From assembly GCA_030836185.1 (NCBI GenBank), contig JAURQH010000058.1, positions 1-39,962 on the forward strand: a DNA stretch of 39,962 nt, written 5' to 3'. Shown here one piece after another: positions 16,935-25,692 of the stretch. A program made the translations under genes and the position numbers. The stretch is from Planctomycetota bacterium. Its GTDB lineage: Bacteria > Planctomycetota > Planctomycetia > Planctomycetales > Planctomycetaceae. Below the pieces are notes generated by a model. The model was not told the DNA's origin. It was given only the letters and a program-made list of their open reading frames with translations, and made no database searches. Numbering within the stretch: the stretch's first letter is position 1; each line of letters opens with the position of its first letter.

Positions 16935-18320
16935 TCACTGATTAGAATTAAAGTAATCCTTCACCACACTGCGATGTTTTGGGGACAGTTTTCGATTCCA
17001 GGTGGCTTCACCGGTGGACGGTCCACTTTCTCTCGCGGCTCCTTTGGGGGCAGAGTCGGCAACATCCACTTCAGGAAGTGAAAAGGTTAATCGCAGAACT
17101 TCTTCCGAAGGATCGTCGAGATAACCTTTGGGGAGTACGGTCTCTTTGAACTTGATGCCTTGTTCGTCGGTTTCGTGTCCGTAGTTCAGGTCGGCATCTC
17201 CTCGACCGCGAGAGATGCCTCCTTTGCCCGGTTTCTGTCCGTTGGCGAGCCCGTCTCCTTCACATTGACCACCCTCGCAATTCCCTCCCTCACATTGACC
17301 GTTTTGGCATTGTCCCTGACATTGCTTTCGCAGTTCGGCCAGTTTTTGGGATTCCTGCTTGAGAGCTTCTTTTAACTCTTCGAGGAGCTTTTGACGCTCG
17401 GCAGGATCTTTAGGGAGAGAGAGCTGGCCGTTGGTCATCATCTGGCTCAGCCGTTCCTGCATTTCAGGGCTGAGGCTGCTCCCTTCTTTTGATCCCGCAT
17501 TTCCTTTTTCGGTCAGACGTTGCAAGCCGTTCCCAAGTTGCTCGGTCAATTGTTTGATTTGTTCTTCGGTCAGTCCATCTGAATCACCCGCTTGAGAAAG
17601 AGTTTCAGCGGCGGCGGCCGCTTTTGCCATGGTCCTGGATGATTGGTCGATTCGCATTTGCATCTTTTGGCGTAAGGCGTCGACCGTTTCCCATTTCTCG
17701 TGAGTGAGAGGTTGGTTCTTGTCTTCGAGGAGTTGTTCCAGTTCTTGCGCAATCTGTTCCTTCTCTTCGTCTTCCAGAATTTGTTCTTCTTCCAATTGTT
17801 CCATCATTGCTTTGAGTTCTTCGACGTTCTCTTCAGCAACGGACTCCTGAGTGAATTCTTCCAGAATGGAAGTTTCACGCAATGGCACAAATCCGCAGGC
17901 GATACAAAACAGGAGAGGTATCCCGACAATTTTGACAAATCGGGATGGATGAAATTTGGGTAACGATTGAGCCCATTGCGATTCCATTTGTGGCAATTTT
18001 TGTTGCCAATCTTTGTCGGGGGACTCACTCAATGACATCAGTAAGCCGCCAGCCTGTAATTTCTGATCCAGAAACGCGACCGATTCACCTTCCGTGAAGG
18101 CATCTTTCATTGCGTATTGCCAGGCAGCAATTGAGACGGGAATAGCTCCCAATCCCAGCCAAAGCACATTTGGCCACAGAGATGGCATCGTCAATTTGAC
18201 AAGTAAGACAATGGTTCCAAAGCTGAGGAGAAATGCTCCCAGCCATTCTGCCGAGGTTTTGAGGAATTGACCAAACAACAGACGCTGCAGATATTTACGA
18301 GTCCAGCGATCAAATGACAT
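16935..18320 (-). CDS. membrane coiled-coil protein with five-residue-spaced Cys repeat
   Basis: The protein has 461 residues. Two membrane helices (about 24-45 and 52-68) and a third at 130-147 frame a short loop. A Glu/Gln-rich coiled coil follows (about 150-335), then a Cys run C334, C338, C343, C348, C353 in a Gly/Gln/Glu-rich context (CQNGQCEGGNCEGGQC). The C-terminal 90 residues are soluble. It is the first gene of the operon, so the promoter should lie in 18321-18526. Proteins of this layout occur beside MoxR/Bat genes in planctomycetes, but I do not recognise a named family. The evenly spaced Cys could bind metal, act as a redox sensor or form cross-links. Confidence 0.75.
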   Translation of the reverse strand: MSFDRWTRKYLQRLLFGQFLKTSAEWLGAFLLSFGTIVLLVKLTMPSLWPNVLWLGLGAIPVSIAAWQYAMKDAFTEGESVAFLDQKLQAGGLLMSLSESPDKDWQQKLPQMESQWAQSLPKFHPSRFVKIVGIPLLFCIACGFVPLRETSILEEFTQESVAEENVEELKAMMEQLEEEQILEDEEKEQIAQELEQLLEDKNQPLTHEKWETVDALRQKMQMRIDQSSRTMAKAAAAAETLSQAGDSDGLTEEQIKQLTEQLGNGLQRLTEKGNAGSKEGSSLSPEMQERLSQMMTNGQLSLPKDPAERQKLLEELKEALKQESQKLAELRKQCQGQCQNGQCEGGNCEGGQCEGDGLANGQKPGKGGISRGRGDADLNYGHETDEQGIKFKETVLPKGYLDDPSEEVLRLTFSLPEVDVADSAPKGAARESGPSTGEATWNRKLSPKHRSVVKDYFNSNQ

Positions 18321-18526
18321 GGCATTCCTTTCAAAACAACTCTCGAAGATGGGAATCCATCAATAACTCCCGAAGAACGGGTACTTCATCATACGGAAAA
18401 TCTGCTCCCAAAGACCAATTCTTTTGTGAGAATTTGTCAGGAGAACGATTCGTACTCTCACAAGTCAGTCGATGTTGAACCGCAAATCTCAGCAGAAATA
18501 TCACCGAGAATCAAATTTTGTCGAAA

Positions 18527-19384
18527 TTATTCGTTCTGTGGGCATTTCAGAGATCGTTCCACGGCAGATTGCCAGCTTGGCATGGAAACCTGGGTTGTTT
18601 GAGAGAGCTTCGAGCAATCGAGAACACTGTAAGCCGGGCGCTGGGCAGCGGCTCCAAACTGTTCTGACGTGATTGGGTGGACGACCGTCGGCAAGTTCTG
18701 AAGTCGAAAGACCTCTTTGGCCAGTTCGTACCAAGTCATCGATCCTGAGTTTGTGGCGTGATAAAGTCCGAAAGTCGAGGTCGAAATTAATTGGTGTGAT
18801 GCCAAAGCGAGATCTTTGGTGAAAGTGGGTGTGCAGCGTTGGTCATCGACGATATTGAGTTCATCGCGTGTTTCGGCAAGTTTCAGCATCGTCTTGATAA
18901 AGTTTCCTTTGCCGGGAGACCGTGACGGTCCGTAGAGCCCGCAAGTACGTATCACGAATGATTGTTTGCAGGCTGCCAGGACGTTTCGCTCGCCTGCCAG
19001 TTTGCTTTCTCCATAGCGAGAAACGGGAAATGGAACATCGTCTTCTCGATAAGGCACATCGCGGCTGGTATCACCGCCAAACACGTAATCGCTACTGAAG
19101 TGAACGAATATGATACCGCGTCCCTCACACCATTCTGCCAATCGGGCGGGAGCCTCTGCGTTCAGCGCAAACGCAACATCTGGTTCTGCTTCTGCTTGAT
19201 CGACAAGATTGTAGGCTGCGCAGTTGATGAGAATTTCAGGTGATAATGATTCCAGCTTTGCGAAGAGTGGCTCGGCGTTTGTCAGGTCGGCATCTTTGCG
19301 CGAAAGTGCAACAACAGGTTCCTCGGAGAGTTTTTCCAGAGCGGTGCCGAGTTGTCCATAGCCCCCGAGAATGACGGTCTTCAC
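18527..19384 (-). CDS. rfbD: dTDP-4-dehydrorhamnose reductase-like (RmlD/RfbD)
   Basis: A short-chain-dehydrogenase fold of about 285 residues starts at a GTG (19384), with GGYGQLG nucleotide site directly after it. Further marks are INCAAYNLVDQAE, FSSDYVFGGD and the YGESKLAGE catalytic Tyr-x-x-x-Lys. RmlD reduces dTDP-4-dehydro-L-rhamnose to dTDP-L-rhamnose with NAD(P)H in the cytoplasm. The rest of the rhamnose pathway (rmlA, rmlB, rmlC) is not nearby, so a related sugar-nucleotide reduction is also possible. The open frame extends to 19549, but that part would overlap the SMP-30 gene and lacks family similarity. A second GTG at 19396 is an alternative start. It follows the SMP-30 gene by about 50 nt on the same strand. 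Confidence 0.85.
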   Translation of the reverse strand: MKTVILGGYGQLGTALEKLSEEPVVALSRKDADLTNAEPLFAKLESLSPEILINCAAYNLVDQAEAEPDVAFALNAEAPARLAEWCEGRGIIFVHFSSDYVFGGDTSRDVPYREDDVPFPVSRYGESKLAGERNVLAACKQSFVIRTCGLYGPSRSPGKGNFIKTMLKLAETRDELNIVDDQRCTPTFTKDLALASHQLISTSTFGLYHATNSGSMTWYELAKEVFRLQNLPTVVHPITSEQFGAAAQRPAYSVLDCSKLSQTTQVSMPSWQSAVERSLKCPQNE

Positions 19385-19434
19385 ATTGACATCCACACTA
19401 AAGTCAAAAGTTGTCTCAACGAAAGTGACGAGTG

Positions 19435-20463
19435 TTACTTTAGTTTGAGAGTGGGATGAAATCCGGTCGTTTTTAAGTTGATCTGATAAAGCCCACCCCC
19501 GGCTGTCACAAACAAGGTATGAGACTGCTTGCCGATACCAAAGGTACAATTGGTGGGAAGGGCGGGAGTCGGAATGTAGGCCCGTTCGGTCCCTTCTGGA
19601 GAATAAACGACGATTCCGAATCGACTTTCGCTGCGGACTGCCGCATAAATATTTCCGTCAGTATCAATTGTCATCCCGTCAGTTCCGACTTCTTGTCCGA
19701 AGTCGGCCAATTGTGTTTTTTCACTGACCGTGCCATCAGCATTCAATGTGAATGCGTTGAGAGTCATCGTCATTTTCGGTTTGACTTCGGGAGTTTTGGT
19801 GACATCGAAGCTGCCATTATTGGTCTCTGCGACATAGAGAGTTTTCTGATCGGGCGAAATGTGGACTCCGTTTGGTTTGGAAATATTGGTTGTCACTTGT
19901 GTGACTTTTCCTTGCGGCGTGATCCGAAAAACGGATTGATGGTCGAGTTCAATCGGCTCTGGCCCCACATAACGTGGATCGCTGAAGTAAATGTTGCCTT
20001 GCTTGTCGATGACGAGGTCGTTGGGTGAATTGAACTGCTTCCCCTCAACTTTGGAATGCAATACGGCGACAGTGCCATCCGGTTTGATTTCCACAATCGC
20101 GCGATGGCCGCCATTGGCTCCACAAGCGGCAATCAATCGGCCCTTGGGGTCAAAAAATAATCCATTGCTTTTACCACTATCTTTGCAATGAACCTTCACG
20201 GTTCCCGATTTTGGGTCGAGTTTCAGGATGCGGCCTTTTTCTTTGGGATTAAAGGCAATGTCGCTGAAATAAATATCACCTTTGGAATTGACGGCCACTC
20301 CTTCTGTGAATTCACCCTCGTTCCAGATTTCTTTCAACATTGCGTTTTTGGGAAGAATTTCTGCGTCGCCAGTCGGTTTGGTGAATATGCTGGCGTGGAG
20401 GAGTGAATTGGGCAGGCAAACTAAAATACACAGTGGCAGGCACTTCTTTAGAATTTGATTCAT
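19435..20463 (-). CDS. secreted SMP-30/gluconolactonase-type beta-propeller
   Basis: The ATG at 20463 gives 342 residues with a signal peptide (LPLCILVCLPNSLLHA, cut near residue 22); the longer frame to 20505 has none. Six blades show the family's metal residues: EGVAVNSKGDIYFSD with the first Glu, SPNDLVIDKQGNIYFSDPRY with Asn and Asp, and PNGVHISPDQKTLYVAETN. The SMP-30/gluconolactonase family hydrolyses sugar lactones or organophosphates with a bound divalent cation. Export to the periplasm or outside fits the many secreted propellers of planctomycetes. It is the first gene of a two-gene unit with the reductase. The real substrate is unknown. Confidence 0.85.
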   Translation of the reverse strand: MNQILKKCLPLCILVCLPNSLLHASIFTKPTGDAEILPKNAMLKEIWNEGEFTEGVAVNSKGDIYFSDIAFNPKEKGRILKLDPKSGTVKVHCKDSGKSNGLFFDPKGRLIAACGANGGHRAIVEIKPDGTVAVLHSKVEGKQFNSPNDLVIDKQGNIYFSDPRYVGPEPIELDHQSVFRITPQGKVTQVTTNISKPNGVHISPDQKTLYVAETNNGSFDVTKTPEVKPKMTMTLNAFTLNADGTVSEKTQLADFGQEVGTDGMTIDTDGNIYAAVRSESRFGIVVYSPEGTERAYIPTPALPTNCTFGIGKQSHTLFVTAGGGLYQINLKTTGFHPTLKLK

Positions 20464-20785
20464 GAGGTCAGTCCATTTTCGGCGGTGGGAATCGGGGCAG
20501 GACAATTTTGTTGTGAATTTATTGATAACAGGTTTGCCACTGCGATGGATAGAACAATTTATGATTTTCTGGTCGTGTGCGACGATTAGAGTTCCTCATG
20601 AGAGTGCAACAATTATGAGGTACAGCGTGAATCGCAATTTGACTGTTTGTTGGTCGTCAGATACTTTGATCTCAACAAGTGGGCGATCATCGCTTTTGAA
20701 AAAACCTCAAAATGATGATCCGATGGCTCATCTGTCCCGTTAAGACACCAACATCCATTCGTCTCTCTGATGAATAGGTATCAAT
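20464..20785. other. divergent intergenic region, 322 bp
   Basis: The promoters for the minus-strand SMP-30 gene and the plus-strand DUF6159-like gene should both be here. No gene, strong hairpin or repeat was seen. The possible ribosome site for the start at 20786 is weak (TAGG). Confidence 0.5.
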
Positions 20786-20851
20786 ATGTTTGAAAGATTA
20801 GCCAACGGCTGGGAATTGTCGAAAGAGTTTCCGCGTTTTGAAGATGGATAA
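20786..20851 (+). other. out-of-frame N-terminal segment of the DUF6159-like gene
   Basis: ATG at 20786 opens a 21-codon frame, MFERLANGWELSKE followed by a few residues and TAA at 849-851. These 14 residues look like the conserved N-terminus of the protein coded one frame over, directly downstream. Loss of two bases in the GAGAG-type run near 20825-20828 would explain the break. Confidence 0.6.
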
Positions 20852-21632
20852 AGAGCTGCTTTTGTTCCCACTTTTTAGTGGAATTTGTTGCACACTCGTG
20901 ATGGCCAGTTTTCTGGTGCCGGCTTTTATGAGTGAGCAGTTTCGAGGCATGCTTGAAAATGGTGAAGCTGCCGAAAACCCGCTGGTTTGGGCTTTGACGT
21001 TCCTCTTCTACTTCCTGAATTATTTTGTGATTGTGTTTTTCAACTCGGCCTTGGTTGCCTGTGCCATCATTCGTTTTCGCGGAGGAGACCCGACCGTTGC
21101 TGACGGATTTCGAGCTGCCGGAAAACGCTTGCCGGTCATTTTCGGCTGGGCATTGGCTTCTGCCACGGTGGGGCTCATCTTAAAAATGATCGAGTCTCGA
21201 AATGAGAAAATTGGGGCGATTGTCTCAATGGTGTTGGGAGCAGGGTGGACGATTGCCACTTACTTCGTGGTTCCGGTGTTGGTGGTTGAGAATGTTGGTC
21301 CTGTCGACGCCGTCAAACGATCTTGGAGTGTGATCAAGAAAACCTGGGGGGAATCAATCGGTGCAAACTTTGGTGTGGGATTTATGGTGTTTATCGGTTC
21401 GGTCCTGTGTTTGATCCCTCTTTTGGGAGGCGGCTGGCTGATTGCTCAGGGAACAGTTTCACTGGGAATTGCGGCTGTGATCTTGGGAGTGGTTGGCTTG
21501 ATGCTGGTCTCGTTGATCTCGTCGGCTTTGAATACCATTATTATCGCGGCGCTCTATCTGTATGCCTCTGATCAGGAAACATCGCAGCATTTTGATGAGC
21601 GTTTGCTGCGAGGTGCATTTGCGAGTCGTTGA
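20838..21632 (+). CDS. DUF6159-like polytopic membrane protein, N-terminus probably frameshifted
   Basis: From TTG at 20838 or ATG at 20844 the frame codes for about 264 residues with five to six membrane helices, for example at 8-30, 47-75, 98-114, 125-148, 182-205 and 208-240. The start MDKELLLFPLFSGI and the segment VDAVKRSWSVIKKTWGESIG are typical of DUF6159-type proteins of unknown function. Neither start has a ribosome site. Family members normally begin with about 20 extra residues of the form MFxRxxxGWxLxKxSxxVL, and just such a segment lies upstream in another frame (20786-20827). Either the gene is a frameshift mutant, the ribosome shifts there, or the sequence has an error. The gene ends 6 nt from the convergent DUF3445 gene. 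Confidence 0.75.
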   Translation: MKMDKELLLFPLFSGICCTLVMASFLVPAFMSEQFRGMLENGEAAENPLVWALTFLFYFLNYFVIVFFNSALVACAIIRFRGGDPTVADGFRAAGKRLPVIFGWALASATVGLILKMIESRNEKIGAIVSMVLGAGWTIATYFVVPVLVVENVGPVDAVKRSWSVIKKTWGESIGANFGVGFMVFIGSVLCLIPLLGGGWLIAQGTVSLGIAAVILGVVGLMLVSLISSALNTIIIAALYLYASDQETSQHFDERLLRGAFASR

Positions 21633-21638
21633 GGTAGA

Positions 21639-22397
21639 TCAGGAATCAAGCCAGCTTAGCAAGGCGTCGATATCCCGATAGATCCCTTTGTACTTCAATT
21701 GATCTTCTGACATGCTGCGGAGAGTTTTTTGCAGCGCGGGTTTGTCGATCTCGTGCTGAGGAATTGTCGATTGTCGTATCAGGAACAGTAAGGCACTATG
21801 TTCGGGGAAACCGACTGTCACCTGTCGCTCTAGCTTGATGCAGACTTGGGGTTGTTTGTCGTTCCACCGGACGGCAGCTTGATCGGGATGGTCGTTGAGA
21901 CGATCTGAAAACCGAACGCCCCAGACGTATCGCTCGAATGGTCCCGAATGAATCATGGCATCGACCAGCGACTCGCTTTGATTCAGTTTCATACCGGGAA
22001 TGGGAGAGTGGATCTCGCGAAAAGATTTGCCGATCATTTCATCGGGGCGCCAACCCGTCGGCAGCATGACAGCTCCGAACGACATGAAATCACGGTCATC
22101 CTCTTGCCGGTGAATCACGAAGTCCTCAGCAATCTGGGGAGCTAACTCTTTGAGTGAGTTCGCTTGAGTGGTCTTGTCTGGGACCAATTTCTTCAGAAAA
22201 GAAAGGACGTCGTTCTGCAAAGCGAGGGGGCAGTCTTTCTCGACCAGCCAAACTTGATCGATGGGGATTTGCTGTTTCCCAGAGATCAGACGTTCTCGCT
22301 GTTGTGGCGTACCGGTGATTATCTGGTTGTGTGAGATGGCTTTGAGCTGAGGAGTGAGCCGATAGCCATCGCGATACGGATGTGACAGATCACTCAT
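21639..22397 (-). CDS. DUF3445 protein (heme-dependent oxidative N-demethylase-like)
   Basis: The protein has 252 residues. Its central motif, SFGAVMLPTGWRPDEMIGKS followed by FREIHSPIPG, matches the family signature of a crucial His in the sequence I-H-x-P-V/I-P-G. FERYVWGVRFSD and VCIKLERQVTVGFPEHSALLF follow in the known order. The family includes the alpha subunit of heme-dependent oxidative N-demethylase, which removes methyl groups from small amines in the cytoplasm, but many members are of unknown substrate. The length is somewhat under the usual 280-320, the shortening being at the C-terminus. It lies 12 nt after the MMPL exporter gene on the same strand and is probably co-transcribed with it. 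Confidence 0.75.
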   Translation of the reverse strand: MSDLSHPYRDGYRLTPQLKAISHNQIITGTPQQRERLISGKQQIPIDQVWLVEKDCPLALQNDVLSFLKKLVPDKTTQANSLKELAPQIAEDFVIHRQEDDRDFMSFGAVMLPTGWRPDEMIGKSFREIHSPIPGMKLNQSESLVDAMIHSGPFERYVWGVRFSDRLNDHPDQAAVRWNDKQPQVCIKLERQVTVGFPEHSALLFLIRQSTIPQHEIDKPALQKTLRSMSEDQLKYKGIYRDIDALLSWLDS

Positions 22398-22409
22398 CTC
22401 AGAGACTCA

Positions 22410-25319
22410 TTAACTGGCTGACTTGCCAGAATCTTTACGGAAAAACTTGGTCTTGACTTCAGGGTTTGTGTGAATGTGGGGTTCGGGGGCCGAACTCTCA
22501 TTGCTGCTTGATTTTTCCTCAGCGATTACTGACTCACTTTTATCATCCAAATTCATGGAAGGATCTTGGTCCTCTGGTTTCACACGGCGTGCGATCCAGG
22601 TTCCCAATGATCCTGCCAACATTGCCGGCAAGAGAATCAGGTCGGCAATTAATGCTGCAAAAATCAGAGTGGCCATTAACCAACCAAAACGACTGACCAA
22701 TAATAAGTCGGCAAAGGACAACATGAATAGGCCGAGTCCAACCGCCATACTCGTTTGCCACAACGCAGGAGCACAATGCCCCATCGCGAGCGCAATGGCT
22801 TCTTCCGACGTTTTACCTTCCGCGATTCCTTCTCGGAACCAGGTTAATAAATGCAATGTTCCATCAACGGCAATTCCCAACGCAACTGACGCGGTGATCA
22901 TCGTGCCGATATCGACATCCAGTCCGCTCCAGGAAATCAATCCAAAGACAACACCGACCGGCCAAAGATTAGGCAGCATCGTAAACAGCCCGGCGACGAA
23001 GTCTTTGAGGACAATCATCATGACAATGGCAATAATGATGAACGCATACGCAAAGCTGCGAATGAGCGATTCCAAGACCGCTTCTTGTGTTCTGAGGAAA
23101 ATTGGAACCATGCCGCTGACCACATGGTCGGCCTGATACAATCGCAATTCCTCTTGAGCCATCAGGTTGATCTCTTTAGTGAGATCGGCGTAATCGAGGT
23201 CGCTCATAATGGCGACTTGAGCGGTGATTCGCCACAGCTCATCATCAGGGTTACTCAACTCGTAATGATGTTCCGAGACTTCGACAGGGGATTCTTCTCC
23301 CTCTTCAATCGGCATTGAAAGGAACGAGGAGACATCGTAACGTCCGTCACGAATTCGTTTTTCAATTTCGTTGGCGCGACGAATGGCTTGAGTTCTGGGG
23401 TTGAGCAGGCTGAATCCGCCTCCTGATTTTGTCTTTTTCGATTCCGGCTTTTCGGTCTCTTCAAAAAAGTCCGCCAACGAAACGGTACCGCTGATTTCTG
23501 GATGTTTTCGGATTCGTTCTTCCAGTTTGCGGACCACTTCCATCCGCTCAACGATTGTCATGTCATCCAACGCTTTCGCTTTGAACTTCACGATGGTATC
23601 GACGCCGACGATATGGACAAGATTTCCTTCAATGAAGTGATAGTCCTGAACGACCTTATTGTCTTCGGGGAAGTAACGAATGACTTTGGTTTCGGTACTA
23701 AAATATTTGAGGCCGTAGGTTGAGACAACAGCAGCCAAAATACAGACAGATGTGACAATTCGGTGGTTTCGGCAGAGAAAGCCACCGAGGAGTTGCCAAG
23801 GCTTGGAATTGACTTTTTGAGCATTCACATTTCTGCTGGGCCAAAACTGCAACAGTGATGGCAGGACATAGAGAACGACAACAAAGGCAATGATACAGCC
23901 AGTGGCTGAGTAAATTCCAAAATCGCGGACTGGAACCAGAGGGCTTGTTCCGAGTGAACTCAGCCCAATGGCCGTCGTCACAGAAGCCAGGAAACAAGGT
24001 TTCCAAGCGAGACGAAACGCATTGGGAACGGCCTTCTCGGGAGTTTTTAAGGCGGCATGTTTCCAGTAATTCGCGACATGAATCGCACCCGACATCGTCA
24101 GTACCATGAGCAATGTGGGCATCACGACGAGTACCATGTTCATGCTGCCATTCGTCACGGGAACCAATGCCAGTGTGAAGTAGACGGTGATAAATGCCGA
24201 AAAGATGACGAGCGTCGCGAGTCGAATACTTCGCAGCATCGCCAGAGATAATGCGACTCCGACAAACATCGAGAGTAGAATCGGTGATCGCTTGTGGAAT
24301 TGTGAGCGTGGGTATTCGGGATTAAACGCGGCTTTCAGAACTTCCTGATTGAGCGCTGCGCTGGCAACCAGCCGACCTCCCATGTGCAGATCGTCGGGAG
24401 AGATCCCTGAAGCAATCGCGACGTCACGGATCTGATCGACGGCAATTTCTTTATCAGCCTCGCCACGTTCGTTGAGTCGAACCAATAAGGCGACCGGTGT
24501 CCCAGCGGCAAAAAAGGTCGATTCAACCAGTGATTGACCTTCGGGGAGATTTTTGGACGCGGGCGAACTCAGACCCTCGATCAACTTTTGGAAAGCGGCT
24601 GTCTTCTCGGGAGAATAATTGATCCCGCGAAAACTGATCTGAAAATCGTGATTGGGAATCTCAATGAAGATCTCGTCAACTTCTTCGCCGTCTTCCGCTT
24701 CGGCTTGTTTCTCGGCTTCAATTTGACTGAGGAGTTCGTACTGTTCTTCCGTAAAATCGGGTTCGGGATATTGGAAGGGATCGAGAATTTCGACTTCCAG
24801 ATCGAGTTGAAGTTTTGCTTGAGTGGTCAATTCTTCAAAAAGTTGCCGTTGTTGTTCGGTTCCTTCTTTCGTCAATTTGACTTTCAAAGGGCCTCGGCCT
24901 ATCAGCAAACCTGTCAGACGCCGGACGGCTTCTTCCTGTTCGATACCTCGGTCGAGAATTCGTTCCAAACCTTCGGTTGGGGTCGATACGCTGGTCACGT
25001 ACGGCGATCCCTCACGACGAATCCCTTGCTCATCGGCGATGCCTTCGAGCTGACGTTCGAGCAGTTTGATCCGTGGATCGTTGACCGAACTTCCTTTCCA
25101 AGTCATGAATAATGTCGACTCTTCAGGGAAGTGAGACAGATACCAATCGAGCGCGATGGCCTGTTTGTCATTGTCGGGAAGCCAGTTCTCGACATCGTTC
25201 TCGAGATGAATTTGCTTGAGGGCAAGCCAGCAGGGAGGTACGAGAAAGATCACTGCGGCAATGATATACATTGCGAGTCCGTGACCCCATCGGTCTTTCC
25301 GTTCAAAAAAATTGGTCAT
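22410..25319 (-). CDS. MMPL/RND-superfamily exporter
   Basis: The 969-residue protein has the RND layout: one N-terminal helix (about 14-36), a large exported domain (about 40-340), and five helices (about 345-500). A second exported domain (about 530-755) and five more helices (about 765-925) follow. The segments SGAIHVANYWKHAALKTPEKA and VAVDGTLHLLTWFREGIAEG are the two paired cytoplasmic loops of MMPL/HAE3 transporters. The Asp in helix 10 (AVDGTLH) fits the proton-relay position. These proteins export lipids, hopanoids or other hydrophobic molecules using the proton gradient. The C-terminal 50 residues are Ser/Glu-rich and probably disordered. No membrane-fusion protein or outer-membrane channel lies nearby. 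Confidence 0.88.
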   Translation of the reverse strand: MTNFFERKDRWGHGLAMYIIAAVIFLVPPCWLALKQIHLENDVENWLPDNDKQAIALDWYLSHFPEESTLFMTWKGSSVNDPRIKLLERQLEGIADEQGIRREGSPYVTSVSTPTEGLERILDRGIEQEEAVRRLTGLLIGRGPLKVKLTKEGTEQQRQLFEELTTQAKLQLDLEVEILDPFQYPEPDFTEEQYELLSQIEAEKQAEAEDGEEVDEIFIEIPNHDFQISFRGINYSPEKTAAFQKLIEGLSSPASKNLPEGQSLVESTFFAAGTPVALLVRLNERGEADKEIAVDQIRDVAIASGISPDDLHMGGRLVASAALNQEVLKAAFNPEYPRSQFHKRSPILLSMFVGVALSLAMLRSIRLATLVIFSAFITVYFTLALVPVTNGSMNMVLVVMPTLLMVLTMSGAIHVANYWKHAALKTPEKAVPNAFRLAWKPCFLASVTTAIGLSSLGTSPLVPVRDFGIYSATGCIIAFVVVLYVLPSLLQFWPSRNVNAQKVNSKPWQLLGGFLCRNHRIVTSVCILAAVVSTYGLKYFSTETKVIRYFPEDNKVVQDYHFIEGNLVHIVGVDTIVKFKAKALDDMTIVERMEVVRKLEERIRKHPEISGTVSLADFFEETEKPESKKTKSGGGFSLLNPRTQAIRRANEIEKRIRDGRYDVSSFLSMPIEEGEESPVEVSEHHYELSNPDDELWRITAQVAIMSDLDYADLTKEINLMAQEELRLYQADHVVSGMVPIFLRTQEAVLESLIRSFAYAFIIIAIVMMIVLKDFVAGLFTMLPNLWPVGVVFGLISWSGLDVDIGTMITASVALGIAVDGTLHLLTWFREGIAEGKTSEEAIALAMGHCAPALWQTSMAVGLGLFMLSFADLLLVSRFGWLMATLIFAALIADLILLPAMLAGSLGTWIARRVKPEDQDPSMNLDDKSESVIAEEKSSSNESSAPEPHIHTNPEVKTKFFRKDSGKSAS

Positions 25320-25692
25320 CTATGACAGCTCTCGATGATGGATATCACCTGATTCCGTTCAGGAAGGGTGAAGATTCATAGTCTAAGTTTTGCTCGTACT
25401 GAGTTGACCAGCCGTGAGCAGATGGGATTAGGATAATCCTTCGTTTCTGGCTCACTCCGCATAAGGGATTGTCAAAAGAGCCTGAAAAGTCACGTCTTGC
25501 GACGATCGCCGACTATTCTAACAACTCTGAATTGTGATGCGAGAGGAGTCCGAGCTGCGGGGAGGGCTCAGCCCAATATTGAGTCTCTCAAGCCTCTTAA
25601 ATCTCCTGTTTTGCCAAATTTACCCGAATTCGCTGACCTTATCAGTCTGTGACTCGGTCTTCGGAAACGAATTTGTCAGCATGAACGACATG
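25320..25692. other. 373-bp intergenic region
   Basis: This holds the promoter side of the MMPL gene and the 3' flank of the hydrolase gene. A 123-codon frame at 25534-25905 (+) is mostly antisense to the hydrolase and is not called. I see no clean terminator or repeat. Confidence 0.5.

Noticed and set aside
18321-18526. Small frames between the operon start and the RmlD-like gene
   Set aside because: Too short and without ribosome sites; the stretch is more likely the operon promoter.
19385-19549. Longer N-terminus of the RmlD-like protein
   Set aside because: The part before the GTG overlaps the SMP-30 gene by over 100 bp; the nucleotide-binding motif starts right after the GTG.
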